Source: an uncultured Luminiphilus sp. (GTDB lineage: Bacteria; Pseudomonadota; Gammaproteobacteria; Pseudomonadales; Halieaceae). Taken from it: a stretch of DNA of 64,000 bases. This document shows positions 51,350 to 60,265 of the stretch, in pieces. The stretch covers positions 1 to 64,000 of the forward strand of contig CALKDK010000006.1 in the NCBI GenBank assembly GCA_938084055.1, given 5' to 3'. Positions within the stretch are counted from its first letter, which is position 1; every line of letters begins with the position of its first letter. The notes below the pieces were generated by a model. The model did no database searches, was not told where the DNA came from, and saw only the letters and a list, made by a program, of their open reading frames with translations. The position numbers and the translations under genes are program-made.

Positions 51350-53288
51350 GCGAGACTCGGTGCGCCCGGCCCTGAAAAAACCCCGTGGCGTTGGTCTGTG
51401 GCTGCGGCTGCTGTTGCCCCCCTTCATGTTTGGCAACCTGCTGGTTACTCAGGCTGCAGCCGCTGGCTCATCCGTCCAGCAGGGCAGTAATGCCCTTGCG
51501 TCAGGTACCTACTCCCCTGTAGTAGCGCATGATGAGCGACAGTTGCTCTGGGGAGACACCCACCTGCACTCCAATGTCTCCGCCGATGCATTCACCCTCG
51601 GCTCACGCATGGGACCCGCACAGGCCTACCGCTTTGCGATGGGTTTGCAGGTGACTAACGAGGTGGGACAGACCGCCAGGCTGCGGACCCCATTGGACTT
51701 TCTCGCGCTGACGGACCACGCCGAGTACCACGGTGTATTTCCACTGCTGGAAAATCGAAATTCCGAATTGGATGGCTGGCCGCTGGGTCAGCAAATGGCC
51801 GACCTGCTGCAGGCCGACAAAAACATTGAGTTGGCCAAGTTATTTTCCGATGCAATCCAAAGCACAGATCCTGCACTTCGAACCCCCGGGCCGCTGGTTG
51901 AAAGTGCCTGGCACGCCAGCATTGATGCCGCTGAGGCTGCCTATACTCCCGGTGTCTTTACGACCTTGATCGGGTACGAATGGACCTCAATGGTGACCGG
52001 TGACAACTTACATCGGGTGGTCCTTTTTCGTGATGGCCCCGAACGAACGCAGCAGGTCATTCCTTTTTCTGCCCAGGACAGCACGGATCCGGAAGCCCTC
52101 TGGTCAGCATTGTCAGACTACGAGACAGGTACCGGTGGGCGGGTCATGGCCATTCCACACAACGGCAACCTGAGTAATGGACGCATGTTCAGCCCACAGC
52201 GAAACGACGGCCAATCCCTCGATGCCAACTACGCAATGCAACGACGCTACTGGGAACCCCTCTATGAGATGACGCAGGTCAAGGGCGATGCCGAGACCCA
52301 CCCACGCCTGTCCCCAGAGGATCCTTTTGCCGACTTTGAAACATGGGATGACGGTAACATTACGCTCACCACCCCCAAGCAAGAGCAGATGCTAGCTTAT
52401 GAGTATGCGCGCTCAGCACTGGGGTTGGGCCTGGCCCACCGGGAAGACCTTGGGGTTAATCCATTCGACTTTGGTGTCATTGGCTCCAGCGACATCCACA
52501 CGGCACTGTCCACCGTGGAGGAGGATAATTACTTCGGAAAATTCCTCCATGACGGACCCGCGCCGGGTCGCACTGAACTGAAAATGGCGGGGCAGCTACA
52601 ACAAATCTGGCGCATGGTGTCCTCGGGATTGGCTGCGGTCTGGGCGACGGAGAACACCCGGGAGGCGATTTTTGATGCCATGGTACGACGCGAGGTCTAC
52701 GCCACCACCGGTAGTCGTATCCGGGTACGGGTATTCGGTGGCTGGGACTTCGATGGGAATGTCCTGAGTGCGTCAAATTGGGCCGAGTTAGGCTACGCCA
52801 ACGGCGCGCCTATGGGGGGTTACCTGACACCGCCACCGTTGGCAGGTGCCGCACCAACCCTCATGATCAAGGCGCAAAAAGATCCCGATTCTGCCCACCT
52901 TGACCGACTGCAGGTCATCAAGGGCTGGCTGGACAAGACGGGCAAGAACCATGAAAAAGTCTATGATGTCACTGCCTCAGCTGGACGCGCCCGGGATCCA
53001 CATTCTGGCCTCTATGAACCCGTTCAGGACACCACCGACCTGAGTCAAGCCACCTACAGTAATCGCTTTGGCTCTGCCCTCCTTGAAGGTGTCTGGCGAG
53101 ATCCTGATTTCGATGCTTCACAGGCAGCCTTTTACTACGTCAGGGTGCTTGAGATTCCGACACCGCGCTGGACAACCTACGACGCCGTGCGCTTTGGTGA
53201 ACAGCGGGCCGCTGGCGATGTCGGCAAACTGCAGGAACGCGCGTACACCTCGGCCATCTGGTATTACCCCCACGAAAATAATCCCTGA
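51333..53288 (+). CDS. DUF3604 family protein (module B)
   Basis: A protein of about 651 aa from ATG 51333; a GTG at 51360, after the ThuA stop, would also make sense. A signal peptide (ending near TQAAAAG) suggests export. The same blocks as the module A paralogue are present: WGDTHLHSNVSADAF, DFLALTDHAEY, IPHNGNLSNG and GVIGSSDIHTALS. It ends module B. The two paralogues are alike along their full length but not close, so they split long ago. An extracytoplasmic hydrolase function is likely but unproven. Confidence 0.9.
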   Translation: MRPRSRRDSVRPALKKPRGVGLWLRLLLPPFMFGNLLVTQAAAAGSSVQQGSNALASGTYSPVVAHDERQLLWGDTHLHSNVSADAFTLGSRMGPAQAYRFAMGLQVTNEVGQTARLRTPLDFLALTDHAEYHGVFPLLENRNSELDGWPLGQQMADLLQADKNIELAKLFSDAIQSTDPALRTPGPLVESAWHASIDAAEAAYTPGVFTTLIGYEWTSMVTGDNLHRVVLFRDGPERTQQVIPFSAQDSTDPEALWSALSDYETGTGGRVMAIPHNGNLSNGRMFSPQRNDGQSLDANYAMQRRYWEPLYEMTQVKGDAETHPRLSPEDPFADFETWDDGNITLTTPKQEQMLAYEYARSALGLGLAHREDLGVNPFDFGVIGSSDIHTALSTVEEDNYFGKFLHDGPAPGRTELKMAGQLQQIWRMVSSGLAAVWATENTREAIFDAMVRREVYATTGSRIRVRVFGGWDFDGNVLSASNWAELGYANGAPMGGYLTPPPLAGAAPTLMIKAQKDPDSAHLDRLQVIKGWLDKTGKNHEKVYDVTASAGRARDPHSGLYEPVQDTTDLSQATYSNRFGSALLEGVWRDPDFDASQAAFYYVRVLEIPTPRWTTYDAVRFGEQRAAGDVGKLQERAYTSAIWYYPHENNP

Positions 53289-53417
53289 CTAACCTTGAAC
53301 TGCCGTACCATAAGGCCACTGCCGGATGCCGTTAGATGACGACCCTTTCTCGGGCCTCGTTAGCATGCGAACCGTGCACCGGTCAAACCAAAGCGCTTTG
53401 TACAGGAGTCAATAGCC

Positions 53418-53546
53418 ATGGAAGGGCTGGAATTAATGGGCTTTATTTTTGGAGTTTTTGGCGTAGTCGCCCTGGTCAGATTGGAAAAGCTCACCAAGAC
53501 CCTGAAAGAAAAAGGCATTCTTGAAGAGAACTACAAGGAAGAATAG
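53418..53546 (+). CDS. 42-aa small membrane protein
   Basis: A short frame with an AGGAG site 9 bases before the ATG. Residues 5-22 are a single hydrophobic helix (LMGFIFGVFGVVALV), followed by a charged coil (KLTKTLKEKGILEEN). This composition is typical of real small membrane proteins. It sits alone between module B and the HD-GYP gene. Function unknown. Confidence 0.65.
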   Translation: MEGLELMGFIFGVFGVVALVRLEKLTKTLKEKGILEENYKEE

Positions 53547-53551
53547 TCCAC

Positions 53552-53568
53552 CCGAGGGTCCACCTCGG
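53552..53568. terminator. Small hairpin after the small membrane protein
   Basis: CCGAGG-GTCCA-CCTCGG, a 6-bp stem with a 5-base loop, lies five bases past the stop and before the convergent HD-GYP gene. No T-run follows, so termination here would be weak. Confidence 0.35.
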
Positions 53569-53615
53569 TCACCCGTCATCGGCGTTTGGACGCCAACCGC
53601 CGCCGGAGGGTCGTT

Positions 53616-56021
53616 TCAAATAGAATCGATCTCTGCGAGCAGCGCCGCCTCGTCAACCGCATCAATCTGCTCAGCCGGGAGAAATTGTTCCGCATAGGAA
53701 CGATAAACCCCCGAAGTAATCAGGAGACGAACCAGGTCGGGGTCAAGGTGACTGTCCGCCGCCATCTTGATCATGATTTGGAGTGCGACTGAAAGGGGTT
53801 TGGCTTTTTTATAGGGGCGATCTGAAGCTGTCAGCGCCTCCATAACATCCGCAACCGCGAGAATCCTCGCCGGGACCGAAAGCTGCTCCGCCTTGAGAGA
53901 TCGCGGGTAGCCCGTGCCATCAAGCTTCTCGTGGTGGCCACCGGCATATTCGGGTATGCGACTCAGTTCGTCGGGCCAGGGCAGCGACTCGAGCATTTTA
54001 ATGGTCGCAATAATGTGCTCATTGATAACATAACGATCTTCTGGGGTCAGCGTACCCCGCTGGATGGAAAGATTGTAAATCTCCCCAAGATTCTGCTTGA
54101 ACTCGCCGGGCGTCATTGTGAACGCCAGCCCTGCATAGCGTGACTGGGCCATATCATCTTGGAAAACGTGCTCCGGCCGATCTGACAGCAGTGTCTCCAC
54201 CGCGGGCGTCTCGCCTGGAAATCGGCTCAAATGGAGCTCCTCTGCTGGAGATAAACCCAGGCGGTTGTCCAGATACCGCGTCCAGGTAGTCGCGCCTACC
54301 GAGCGCAACCGAGCCAGTCGCTTCTCATCCATGAACTCACCACCCACGTTGCACTCTGCGACGAAGACAAAGTCGGCCATTAATTCACGCCGCTCCTCAG
54401 CGAGTTGTGCAGCCAGGACCGCCTCTGCGTCGGGCTGCTCATGCCGCTGTTCCAGGTAGCGGATATGCGCATCCCGCAACAAGACTTCGAAACGCATTCG
54501 CACTTCGTGAATGCGGTTGTACTGGGCTTCCAGCTTGCTGCCCTTATCCACAATATGCTCAGGGGTCGTAATCTTGCCGCAGTCGTGCAGCCACGCCGCA
54601 AGTCGAAACTCACGCCACGCCTCCTCGCCAACAAGCTCAAAATTCACAAAAGGTGTCGAATCATTCTGGGAGGCCGCTTGCGCAAGGGCTATTCCCAGTT
54701 CGGGCACTCGCTCACAGTGACCGGCCGTGTAAGGCGATTTCTGATCAATGGCATCGGCAATCAGGCGAACAATACTGTCGTGCAATGTTTGCTGCTGAAG
54801 CTGGTAGTGCTGGATATCCTCCGCCATGCTGACAAGGGAGCCAGACAACCTTGCCAATTCAGTGATACGCGTCCGAACGGGCACCACAGCCTCAAATTTA
54901 CGTTCGCTTATTTTCCCCGTTTCACCCGCCAGTGCCCGTATCGGTTTCACCAACTTGGCGGCCGCCCACAGGGCAGCAAGAATGCCGAGAATTGATACGA
55001 CAAACGATACCCCGAGGCCTCTAAGCAATGCGGCCCGGGCAGGCTCGAGTACCTCGGTAACGCTGGCACTGAGCGCGATAAACCCGAGTTGCCGCGAATC
55101 ACCAAAACTGCCAACCCGGTTGATGTACATGTAGTAGGGTTCGCCACCCACATCGCGCGTCACCAGTTGCCCCCAAATTTCCGGATCAGAGCTCAGGGAT
55201 GTGAGCGCCGCCAGCCTTTGGCTGTGCTGGGGACCAGCTTCATCCCGGCCCTCACCACCGCCGTCAGTTCGCGCCAGCGCCTTACCGGATTCGTCGAAAA
55301 AAACCGCCAGATATGAGTCGGGATAGATATCCTGCCTAAGGCTGTCATTAAGGCTCGATAACAGCATGATCGCACCCGCGACGTAGCCGTTTCGGTCGGC
55401 ACTGCTAAAGCTCAAAGCCATGCGATCCACCATGGCGAGTCGGTAGGGATCAGTTCGGTGCACCTTGAGGTATTCCGCGCCGGCAAACCACGGTCGCTTA
55501 TTGGCTTGATAGTCACTGGGTTTTTGCAGCGATCTCTGTTGGTCGAGGCCTTCGTTCAGGAATTCGAGTCGTTCCATCCGACCCGCTGGGCCATCGAAAA
55601 CCTTGTTGACTACCCATCGCTCCCCAGGAGCGGCCTCCCAGAGATCGCGAATACCGGCCTCCGCGTCAAGATTGGAAACCTCAATATAGTCTCCACTGGG
55701 GTGCCCTATAAAAGCGCTAAAAATATGATCGCCCTTGTGGAGCAGGGCCGACATCCCGTCGATCAAAGGGTGCTCTACCGAATCACCCAGTGGGTGATTG
55801 ATATCGGGGTTGCTCGCGAGCGCAAGTGCTATTTGCTCTCCCTCGCGCTCAAGGTTCGATGCGCCCAGCGTGATCTGGTGCGTAATGAGCCTGAAGCGTT
55901 CTTCGGCCTCTCCTTTTCTGTCCACAAACTCCCGGCTGGCCTGCAGCAGGGTGATGGCGCCCGACGTCAGGAGAATGGGAAGGATCACCAGCCCCAGGAG
56001 TATCAGCCGGATACCTAACAC
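53616..56021 (-). CDS. HD-GYP domain signalling protein with periplasmic sensor
   Basis: About 801 aa from GTG 56021; a TTG at 56042 is also possible. Two transmembrane helices bracket a large periplasmic cache-type sensor (about residues 35-320), then HAMP (about 335-395), then a phosphohydrolase. HD reads WLHDCGK (about residue 480) and the GYP block is HHEKLDGTGYP (about 695). The distance between them is roughly 215 residues; in normal HD-GYP proteins it is about 80, so there is an insertion of about 130 residues. It likely degrades cyclic di-GMP in response to an external signal. It may link catabolism to motility or attachment. Confidence 0.9.
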   Translation of the reverse strand: MLGIRLILLGLVILPILLTSGAITLLQASREFVDRKGEAEERFRLITHQITLGASNLEREGEQIALALASNPDINHPLGDSVEHPLIDGMSALLHKGDHIFSAFIGHPSGDYIEVSNLDAEAGIRDLWEAAPGERWVVNKVFDGPAGRMERLEFLNEGLDQQRSLQKPSDYQANKRPWFAGAEYLKVHRTDPYRLAMVDRMALSFSSADRNGYVAGAIMLLSSLNDSLRQDIYPDSYLAVFFDESGKALARTDGGGEGRDEAGPQHSQRLAALTSLSSDPEIWGQLVTRDVGGEPYYMYINRVGSFGDSRQLGFIALSASVTEVLEPARAALLRGLGVSFVVSILGILAALWAAAKLVKPIRALAGETGKISERKFEAVVPVRTRITELARLSGSLVSMAEDIQHYQLQQQTLHDSIVRLIADAIDQKSPYTAGHCERVPELGIALAQAASQNDSTPFVNFELVGEEAWREFRLAAWLHDCGKITTPEHIVDKGSKLEAQYNRIHEVRMRFEVLLRDAHIRYLEQRHEQPDAEAVLAAQLAEERRELMADFVFVAECNVGGEFMDEKRLARLRSVGATTWTRYLDNRLGLSPAEELHLSRFPGETPAVETLLSDRPEHVFQDDMAQSRYAGLAFTMTPGEFKQNLGEIYNLSIQRGTLTPEDRYVINEHIIATIKMLESLPWPDELSRIPEYAGGHHEKLDGTGYPRSLKAEQLSVPARILAVADVMEALTASDRPYKKAKPLSVALQIMIKMAADSHLDPDLVRLLITSGVYRSYAEQFLPAEQIDAVDEAALLAEIDSI

Positions 56022-56138
56022 CTGATGACCCCGCAAACACAAATGAACGCCTCGGTTGTCAACGGAGGCCCAGAGGCTGAACGGGTCAACCGGGCGCTTC
56101 CGAGCCCCCTAGCCAAGGCGCAATGTGTCAGCCAGCCG

Positions 56139-56549
56139 CTACCCGGCCCGCTTGGCTTTAAACGCTTCATGAGCCGCACGCATGGGTGCTGCATCAAAAT
56201 AGTAAGGCTTGATTTCACACACCTTGTCGTCCCGAAATCGGAACATCTCACACAGGTACGCGGGTTCCAGCCCGTCGGCAAACTCAAAGTATAGGATTGC
56301 GACCACATGCTCTCCCCCCACGGTCATCCCTGTGCGCTGGACGCCAGTGACCTCCACCATGCCAAAAACCTGGGCATAGAGGTTGCGCAGCGCTGTGATG
56401 CCCGTGTAAGTCCCGGCCATAGGCGTATCGTCGGCCTCCGTGATGAAGAAGTCATCGGTCAGCATTGTTTCACAGCTGTCAAAATCCCCGACCGCAGAGC
56501 GCTCATACAGTTTATTTACAATCGCTATTTTTTCATCGTCAGCCAGCAT
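56139..56549 (-). CDS. SnoaL-like (NTF2-fold) protein
   Basis: A 136-aa NTF2-fold protein from ATG 56549 (GGGGAGACG site); the longer reading frame runs into the dehydrogenase. Segments IVNKLYERSAVGDFDSC and FRFRDDKVCEIKPYYFDAAP fit the family. It follows the acyl-CoA dehydrogenase by a short gap. Role unclear, as for the other two copies. Confidence 0.82.
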   Translation of the reverse strand: MLADDEKIAIVNKLYERSAVGDFDSCETMLTDDFFITEADDTPMAGTYTGITALRNLYAQVFGMVEVTGVQRTGMTVGGEHVVAILYFEFADGLEPAYLCEMFRFRDDKVCEIKPYYFDAAPMRAAHEAFKAKRAG

Positions 56550-56562
56550 TTTTTCGTCTCCC

Positions 56563-57783
56563 CTATTTTGAAAATCGCTCAATGATTTGCTTACCCAATG
56601 CCATCTGGTGAACCTCATCGGGACCATCTGCCTGACGGCACCAGCGCGCGTAATTGAAGTTTTCTGCCATCGACCAGTCCTCTGTGAGGCCTCCAGCACC
56701 GTGCATCTGCATACACCGGTCAATGACCGTTTGAATCATTAAGGGCACCGAGGTTTTGGTCGCTGCGATCATGGGGATCGCTGCCTTGACCCCTTCGTGA
56801 TCAATGGTCCAGCAGGTTTTAAGCACCAGCAGGCGGGCCATTTCAATCTCGGAATAGGATTTCGAAATATTTTCACGTATGGATTGATGCTTGCTTAGGG
56901 GACGGCCAAAAGTCTGGCGCCGGGTAACGCGCTGGCAGGCCTGTTCCAGGGCACGCTGTCCGGCGCCGATCAGGCGCATGCAATGATGCATGCGCCCCGG
57001 TGCGAGCCGCGTCTGGGCAATCTCGAATCCACGTCCCTCCCCCGCCAGCACATTCTCCAAGGGCACGCGGACGTCATTGAATACGATCTCGGCGTGGCCA
57101 AGGGGCGCGTCGTCATAGCCCAGGGTCGTCAACGGCCTGATGATCTCCACTCCGGGGGTATCCTTGGGTACCAAAATCTGGCTCTGCTGAAGATGCCTGT
57201 TGGTGTTATCCGGATCGCTCTTGCCCATGACAATCAGGATCTTGCAGCGCTCATAGAGGGCGCCGGTAATAAACCACTTCCGCCCGCTCAGCAGCCACGC
57301 GTCCCCATCCCTGCGGATGCTGAGCTGAACATTGGTTGCATCACTCGAAGCAACCTGCGGTTCCGTCATCGCGTAGGAGGACCGAATTTCACCCGCCAAC
57401 AGTGGCACCAGCCACCGGGCCTTCTGTGCCTCGGTTCCGAAATTCATGAAAACTTCCATATTGCCCGTATCAGGCGCATTGCAATTGAAAACCTCAGGGG
57501 ACCAAATCACCCGCCCCATCGCCTCGGCAAGGGGCGCATAGTCGAGGAATGTCAGTCCTCCGTGCTCGCTGTACTGCTCATGGTCCGGCGGCACAAACAG
57601 ATTCCATAACCCCTCCGAGGCTGCCTTGGCCTTCAGTTCATCCATCAATGGCAATGGGGCAAACCGATTGGCTGCGGTGGCAAGGGCGATTTTATACTCC
57701 TCCTCCCGGGGGTAGATGTGGGCATCCATGAAGGCATTCAGTGCACTCAGTAATGCCTGTGATTTGGGGGTGACCGTGTGCAT
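56563..57783 (-). CDS. Acyl-CoA dehydrogenase (ACAD10/11-like)
   Basis: A 406-aa flavoenzyme from ATG 57783 (GAGG site). Signatures: YAMTEPQVASSDATN, the WFITGA block, and the C-terminal MHGAGGLTEDW with RQADGPDEVH. The ADGPDEVH ending is that of the ACAD10/11-like branch. It oxidises an acyl-CoA to an enoyl-CoA using FAD. Upstream are a 2Fe-2S ferredoxin and a possible small gene, downstream the SnoaL-like gene, all on the same strand. Confidence 0.92.
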   Translation of the reverse strand: MHTVTPKSQALLSALNAFMDAHIYPREEEYKIALATAANRFAPLPLMDELKAKAASEGLWNLFVPPDHEQYSEHGGLTFLDYAPLAEAMGRVIWSPEVFNCNAPDTGNMEVFMNFGTEAQKARWLVPLLAGEIRSSYAMTEPQVASSDATNVQLSIRRDGDAWLLSGRKWFITGALYERCKILIVMGKSDPDNTNRHLQQSQILVPKDTPGVEIIRPLTTLGYDDAPLGHAEIVFNDVRVPLENVLAGEGRGFEIAQTRLAPGRMHHCMRLIGAGQRALEQACQRVTRRQTFGRPLSKHQSIRENISKSYSEIEMARLLVLKTCWTIDHEGVKAAIPMIAATKTSVPLMIQTVIDRCMQMHGAGGLTEDWSMAENFNYARWCRQADGPDEVHQMALGKQIIERFSK

Positions 57784-57832
57784 GGCGTCCTCGTTATCTT
57801 TTCTAGACAGATTCAACGTAATCCCCTGCCGG

Positions 57833-58003
57833 CTAGGGACCCAAAAACAGCACCATCACGGCTGGCAACAGGAACAGCCCCACAGCGATCGGCGTACCCA
57901 TGCCATAGCGGCCGACAGGATGGCGGGCGGATGCCAAAAACACCGGCGCCGCACCGAGACAAATGACCGGCGTTACTTCTGAGACGGAATGGGTCTCGTC
58001 CAT
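57833..58003 (-). CDS. Possible 56-aa membrane protein
   Basis: A frame of 56 codons directly after the ferredoxin stop, with GAGGAG upstream of the ATG. Two hydrophobic stretches (VICLGAAPVFLAS and GLFLLPAVMVLFLG) separated by an Arg/Gly loop look like two membrane helices. It is shadowed by plus-strand frames of similar size, so it may be chance. Confidence 0.4.
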   Translation of the reverse strand: MDETHSVSEVTPVICLGAAPVFLASARHPVGRYGMGTPIAVGLFLLPAVMVLFLGP

Positions 58004-58012
58004 GGGGCAGAC

Positions 58013-58342
58013 CTACTCCTCGGGGGCTATTTCGAGGGTTAAGCCGCCCATTACGTCGCTCAGCTGAATCTGGCAGCTCAATCTCGAGCGGGCGGGATCA
58101 AAGTGTTCCGAATAGGTCAACAGCAAATCCTCTACCTGATCTCGGGGCGGGATACGATCGACCCATTCCTCACTGATGTATACATGACAGGTGGCACAGG
58201 ACGCACAGCCGCCACAGGCGGCCTCTACACCCTGGTCACTTTCGTACAGCAACTGCATCAGCGTCTCATGCCCAGCACCCCGCCGGAGCGTGTTGGTTAC
58301 TCCATCGCGTGTAATTACTTTTATCTCGAGTTCTTCAGACAT
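58013..58342 (-). CDS. 2Fe-2S ferredoxin (adrenodoxin type)
   Basis: A 109-aa plant/adrenodoxin-type ferredoxin from ATG 58342 (GGGAGG site). The cluster ligands are ACGGCASCATC plus a later Cys (SRLSCQ). Such ferredoxins feed P450s and some oxygenases, so it could serve the P450 at 36.6 kb. No reductase is near. First gene of the minus-strand operon with the dehydrogenase, divergent to the ligase. Confidence 0.92.
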   Translation of the reverse strand: MSEELEIKVITRDGVTNTLRRGAGHETLMQLLYESDQGVEAACGGCASCATCHVYISEEWVDRIPPRDQVEDLLLTYSEHFDPARSRLSCQIQLSDVMGGLTLEIAPEE

Positions 58343-58497
58343 GATGCCAATACCTCCCAAACCAATCCGGCACATTCAACACACCACGACAAGTGGCTAT
58401 GGTGCGACTGTAACATTCATTATTCAATCCGGAGCACCTGAGACAGGGGAAACATAAATGCACCATGCAGCTGTACTTTGCCAGCCATCGCACTGAC

Positions 58498-58538
58498 AAA
58501 CAATCTTGTTTGTTTGCCCTGAGTGCGCTTGCTATATT
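58498..58538 (+). promoter_or_regulatory. Island operator/promoter copy 4, upstream of acyl-CoA ligase
   Basis: AAACAATCTTGTTTGTTT (58498-58515) is the same 18-bp design. TTGTTT (58510-58515) and TATATT (58533-58538) are a good -35/-10 pair, 17 bases apart. It lies between the divergent ferredoxin and ligase genes; the ligase starts at 58624. Confidence 0.7.
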
Positions 58539-58623
58539 CTGCCTGTCTGAGCTATCGAACCGTCGGAAAATATCGGCGGCCCACTCAGAGCAAACGATAA
58601 CCTTAGAGACAGGCAAGGGTACA

Positions 58624-60213
58624 ATGACATTCAACAGGCACCGAAATACAACCCTTGCTGTGCAGGCACAGCGGCTTGCTGCTGAATGTCCCGATGAGAT
58701 TGCCATTTATTTCTGTGATGGCAGCACCTTGAGCTATGGACAGGCCTGGACCCGGGGCTGTGCATTGGCGTCGGGCTTGCGAGCGCGGGGTGTGAGGGCC
58801 GGTGAAACACTGAGTTTTCAGCTGCCAAATGGACCCGAGGCCGTAATCGTCATGATGGCGGCAGCGATCGCCGGTCTGGTTGTCAATCCTATCGTTCCCA
58901 TTTACAGGGAAAGGGAAACCCGCTACATCCTCGGCCATGCACGGACTCGCGTTCTCTTCATTCCCACGTCGTTCCGTGGCTTTGATTACCCCGCCATGAT
59001 CCAGGGGTTGCAGGCGGATTGCCCCGAGCTCACCCATGTTATCTGTACCGGCACGACGTCAGAAATCCCTCCTGACTTCGAATTATTTGAGCAGGTCGTT
59101 CAATCAGGCGCAGCAAATCCGATAACACCCGCTGTCGTCCATCCTGATGACACCAAAATCCTGCTGTATACCTCGGGGACCACCGGGGACCCGAAGCAGG
59201 TACGCCACAGTCACAATACGCTGACCGCGGCACTGGACAATGGCAGGGAGGGTTGGGCTCTTACCGCAGACGACCTCATGCTAATGCCCTCCCCGGTAAC
59301 TCACATTACAGGCTACGTGAACGGTATGGAGATGCCCTTTCTGACGCCTACCAAATCTCTTTTGATGGCGCATTGGAATGTCGACCAGGCCATCGATCTC
59401 ATCGAACGGGTGGGTGCGACAGCCTGCGTCAGTGCCACACCATTCCTCAAGGAACTGGTCGACACCTGCCAGGTAAGGGGAAAAACGCTGCCCGGCTTTC
59501 GCCTGTTCGCCTGTGGGGGCGCATCGGTACCCCCCGCCTTGATCCATTCGGCGTGGGACGTCCTCGAGGACTGTAGGGCGGTCAGGGTATACGGCTCGAC
59601 GGAAGTCCCCCTGGTAACGGTGGGGTATACCTCCCCGGATGAGCGTGACCTCGCGGCTGAAACCGATGGACGAGTGTGCAACTATGACGTGCGAATCGTC
59701 GATGACAATGACAACAATCTTGCGGCTGGAGAAGAAGGGGAAATCCTCGCTCGCGGACCCGCCATGATGCAGGGATATGGAGACACCGCCCAGAATCGAG
59801 AGGCTTTCACCCCTGACGGCTACTTCAGGACAGGCGATATTGGGCGGCTGACAAACTCGGGGGCACTGCTCATTACCGATCGCAAAAAGGACATCATCAT
59901 CCGTGGCGGCGAAAACATTGCCGCCCGGGAAATCGAAGAGGTATTGCTGTCTTCTGATGCCATAGCCGAGATTGCTGTGGTCGCTGTTCCCCACGGGCGG
60001 CTCGGTGAGGGTGTGGGCGCCTGCGTGGTCACCGCAGGTGGACAGGCATTGGATGAGGATGCCCTCTACAACACCCTGTCCAGCAGCGGCCTGGCGAAGC
60101 AGAAATGGCCCCAGCATATCGCCGTCTACGATGCGTTACCCAAGACCGCCTCAGGCAAGGTCCAGAAAGAGGTGTTACGTCAGCAACTCCGGGACCAAGG
60201 GGTCAGTCTATGA
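58624..60213 (+). CDS. AMP-dependent acyl-CoA synthetase
   Basis: A 529-aa ligase from ATG 58624; the upstream frame extension contains the operator and promoter, so it is not translated. The P-loop is YTSGTTGDPK, then VYGSTEVP, GYFRTGD and the catalytic Lys in TASGKVQKEVLR. It activates a carboxylic acid to CoA. It leads a plus-strand operon with two acyl-CoA dehydrogenases and an SDR, so this is a beta-oxidation-like unit. Confidence 0.92.
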   Translation: MTFNRHRNTTLAVQAQRLAAECPDEIAIYFCDGSTLSYGQAWTRGCALASGLRARGVRAGETLSFQLPNGPEAVIVMMAAAIAGLVVNPIVPIYRERETRYILGHARTRVLFIPTSFRGFDYPAMIQGLQADCPELTHVICTGTTSEIPPDFELFEQVVQSGAANPITPAVVHPDDTKILLYTSGTTGDPKQVRHSHNTLTAALDNGREGWALTADDLMLMPSPVTHITGYVNGMEMPFLTPTKSLLMAHWNVDQAIDLIERVGATACVSATPFLKELVDTCQVRGKTLPGFRLFACGGASVPPALIHSAWDVLEDCRAVRVYGSTEVPLVTVGYTSPDERDLAAETDGRVCNYDVRIVDDNDNNLAAGEEGEILARGPAMMQGYGDTAQNREAFTPDGYFRTGDIGRLTNSGALLITDRKKDIIIRGGENIAAREIEEVLLSSDAIAEIAVVAVPHGRLGEGVGACVVTAGGQALDEDALYNTLSSSGLAKQKWPQHIAVYDALPKTASGKVQKEVLRQQLRDQGVSL

Positions 60214-60265
60214 AGTGGACCATTACCAAGGGGCCCGAAGAAAACGGTTTTTTGAGGAAACGCCA

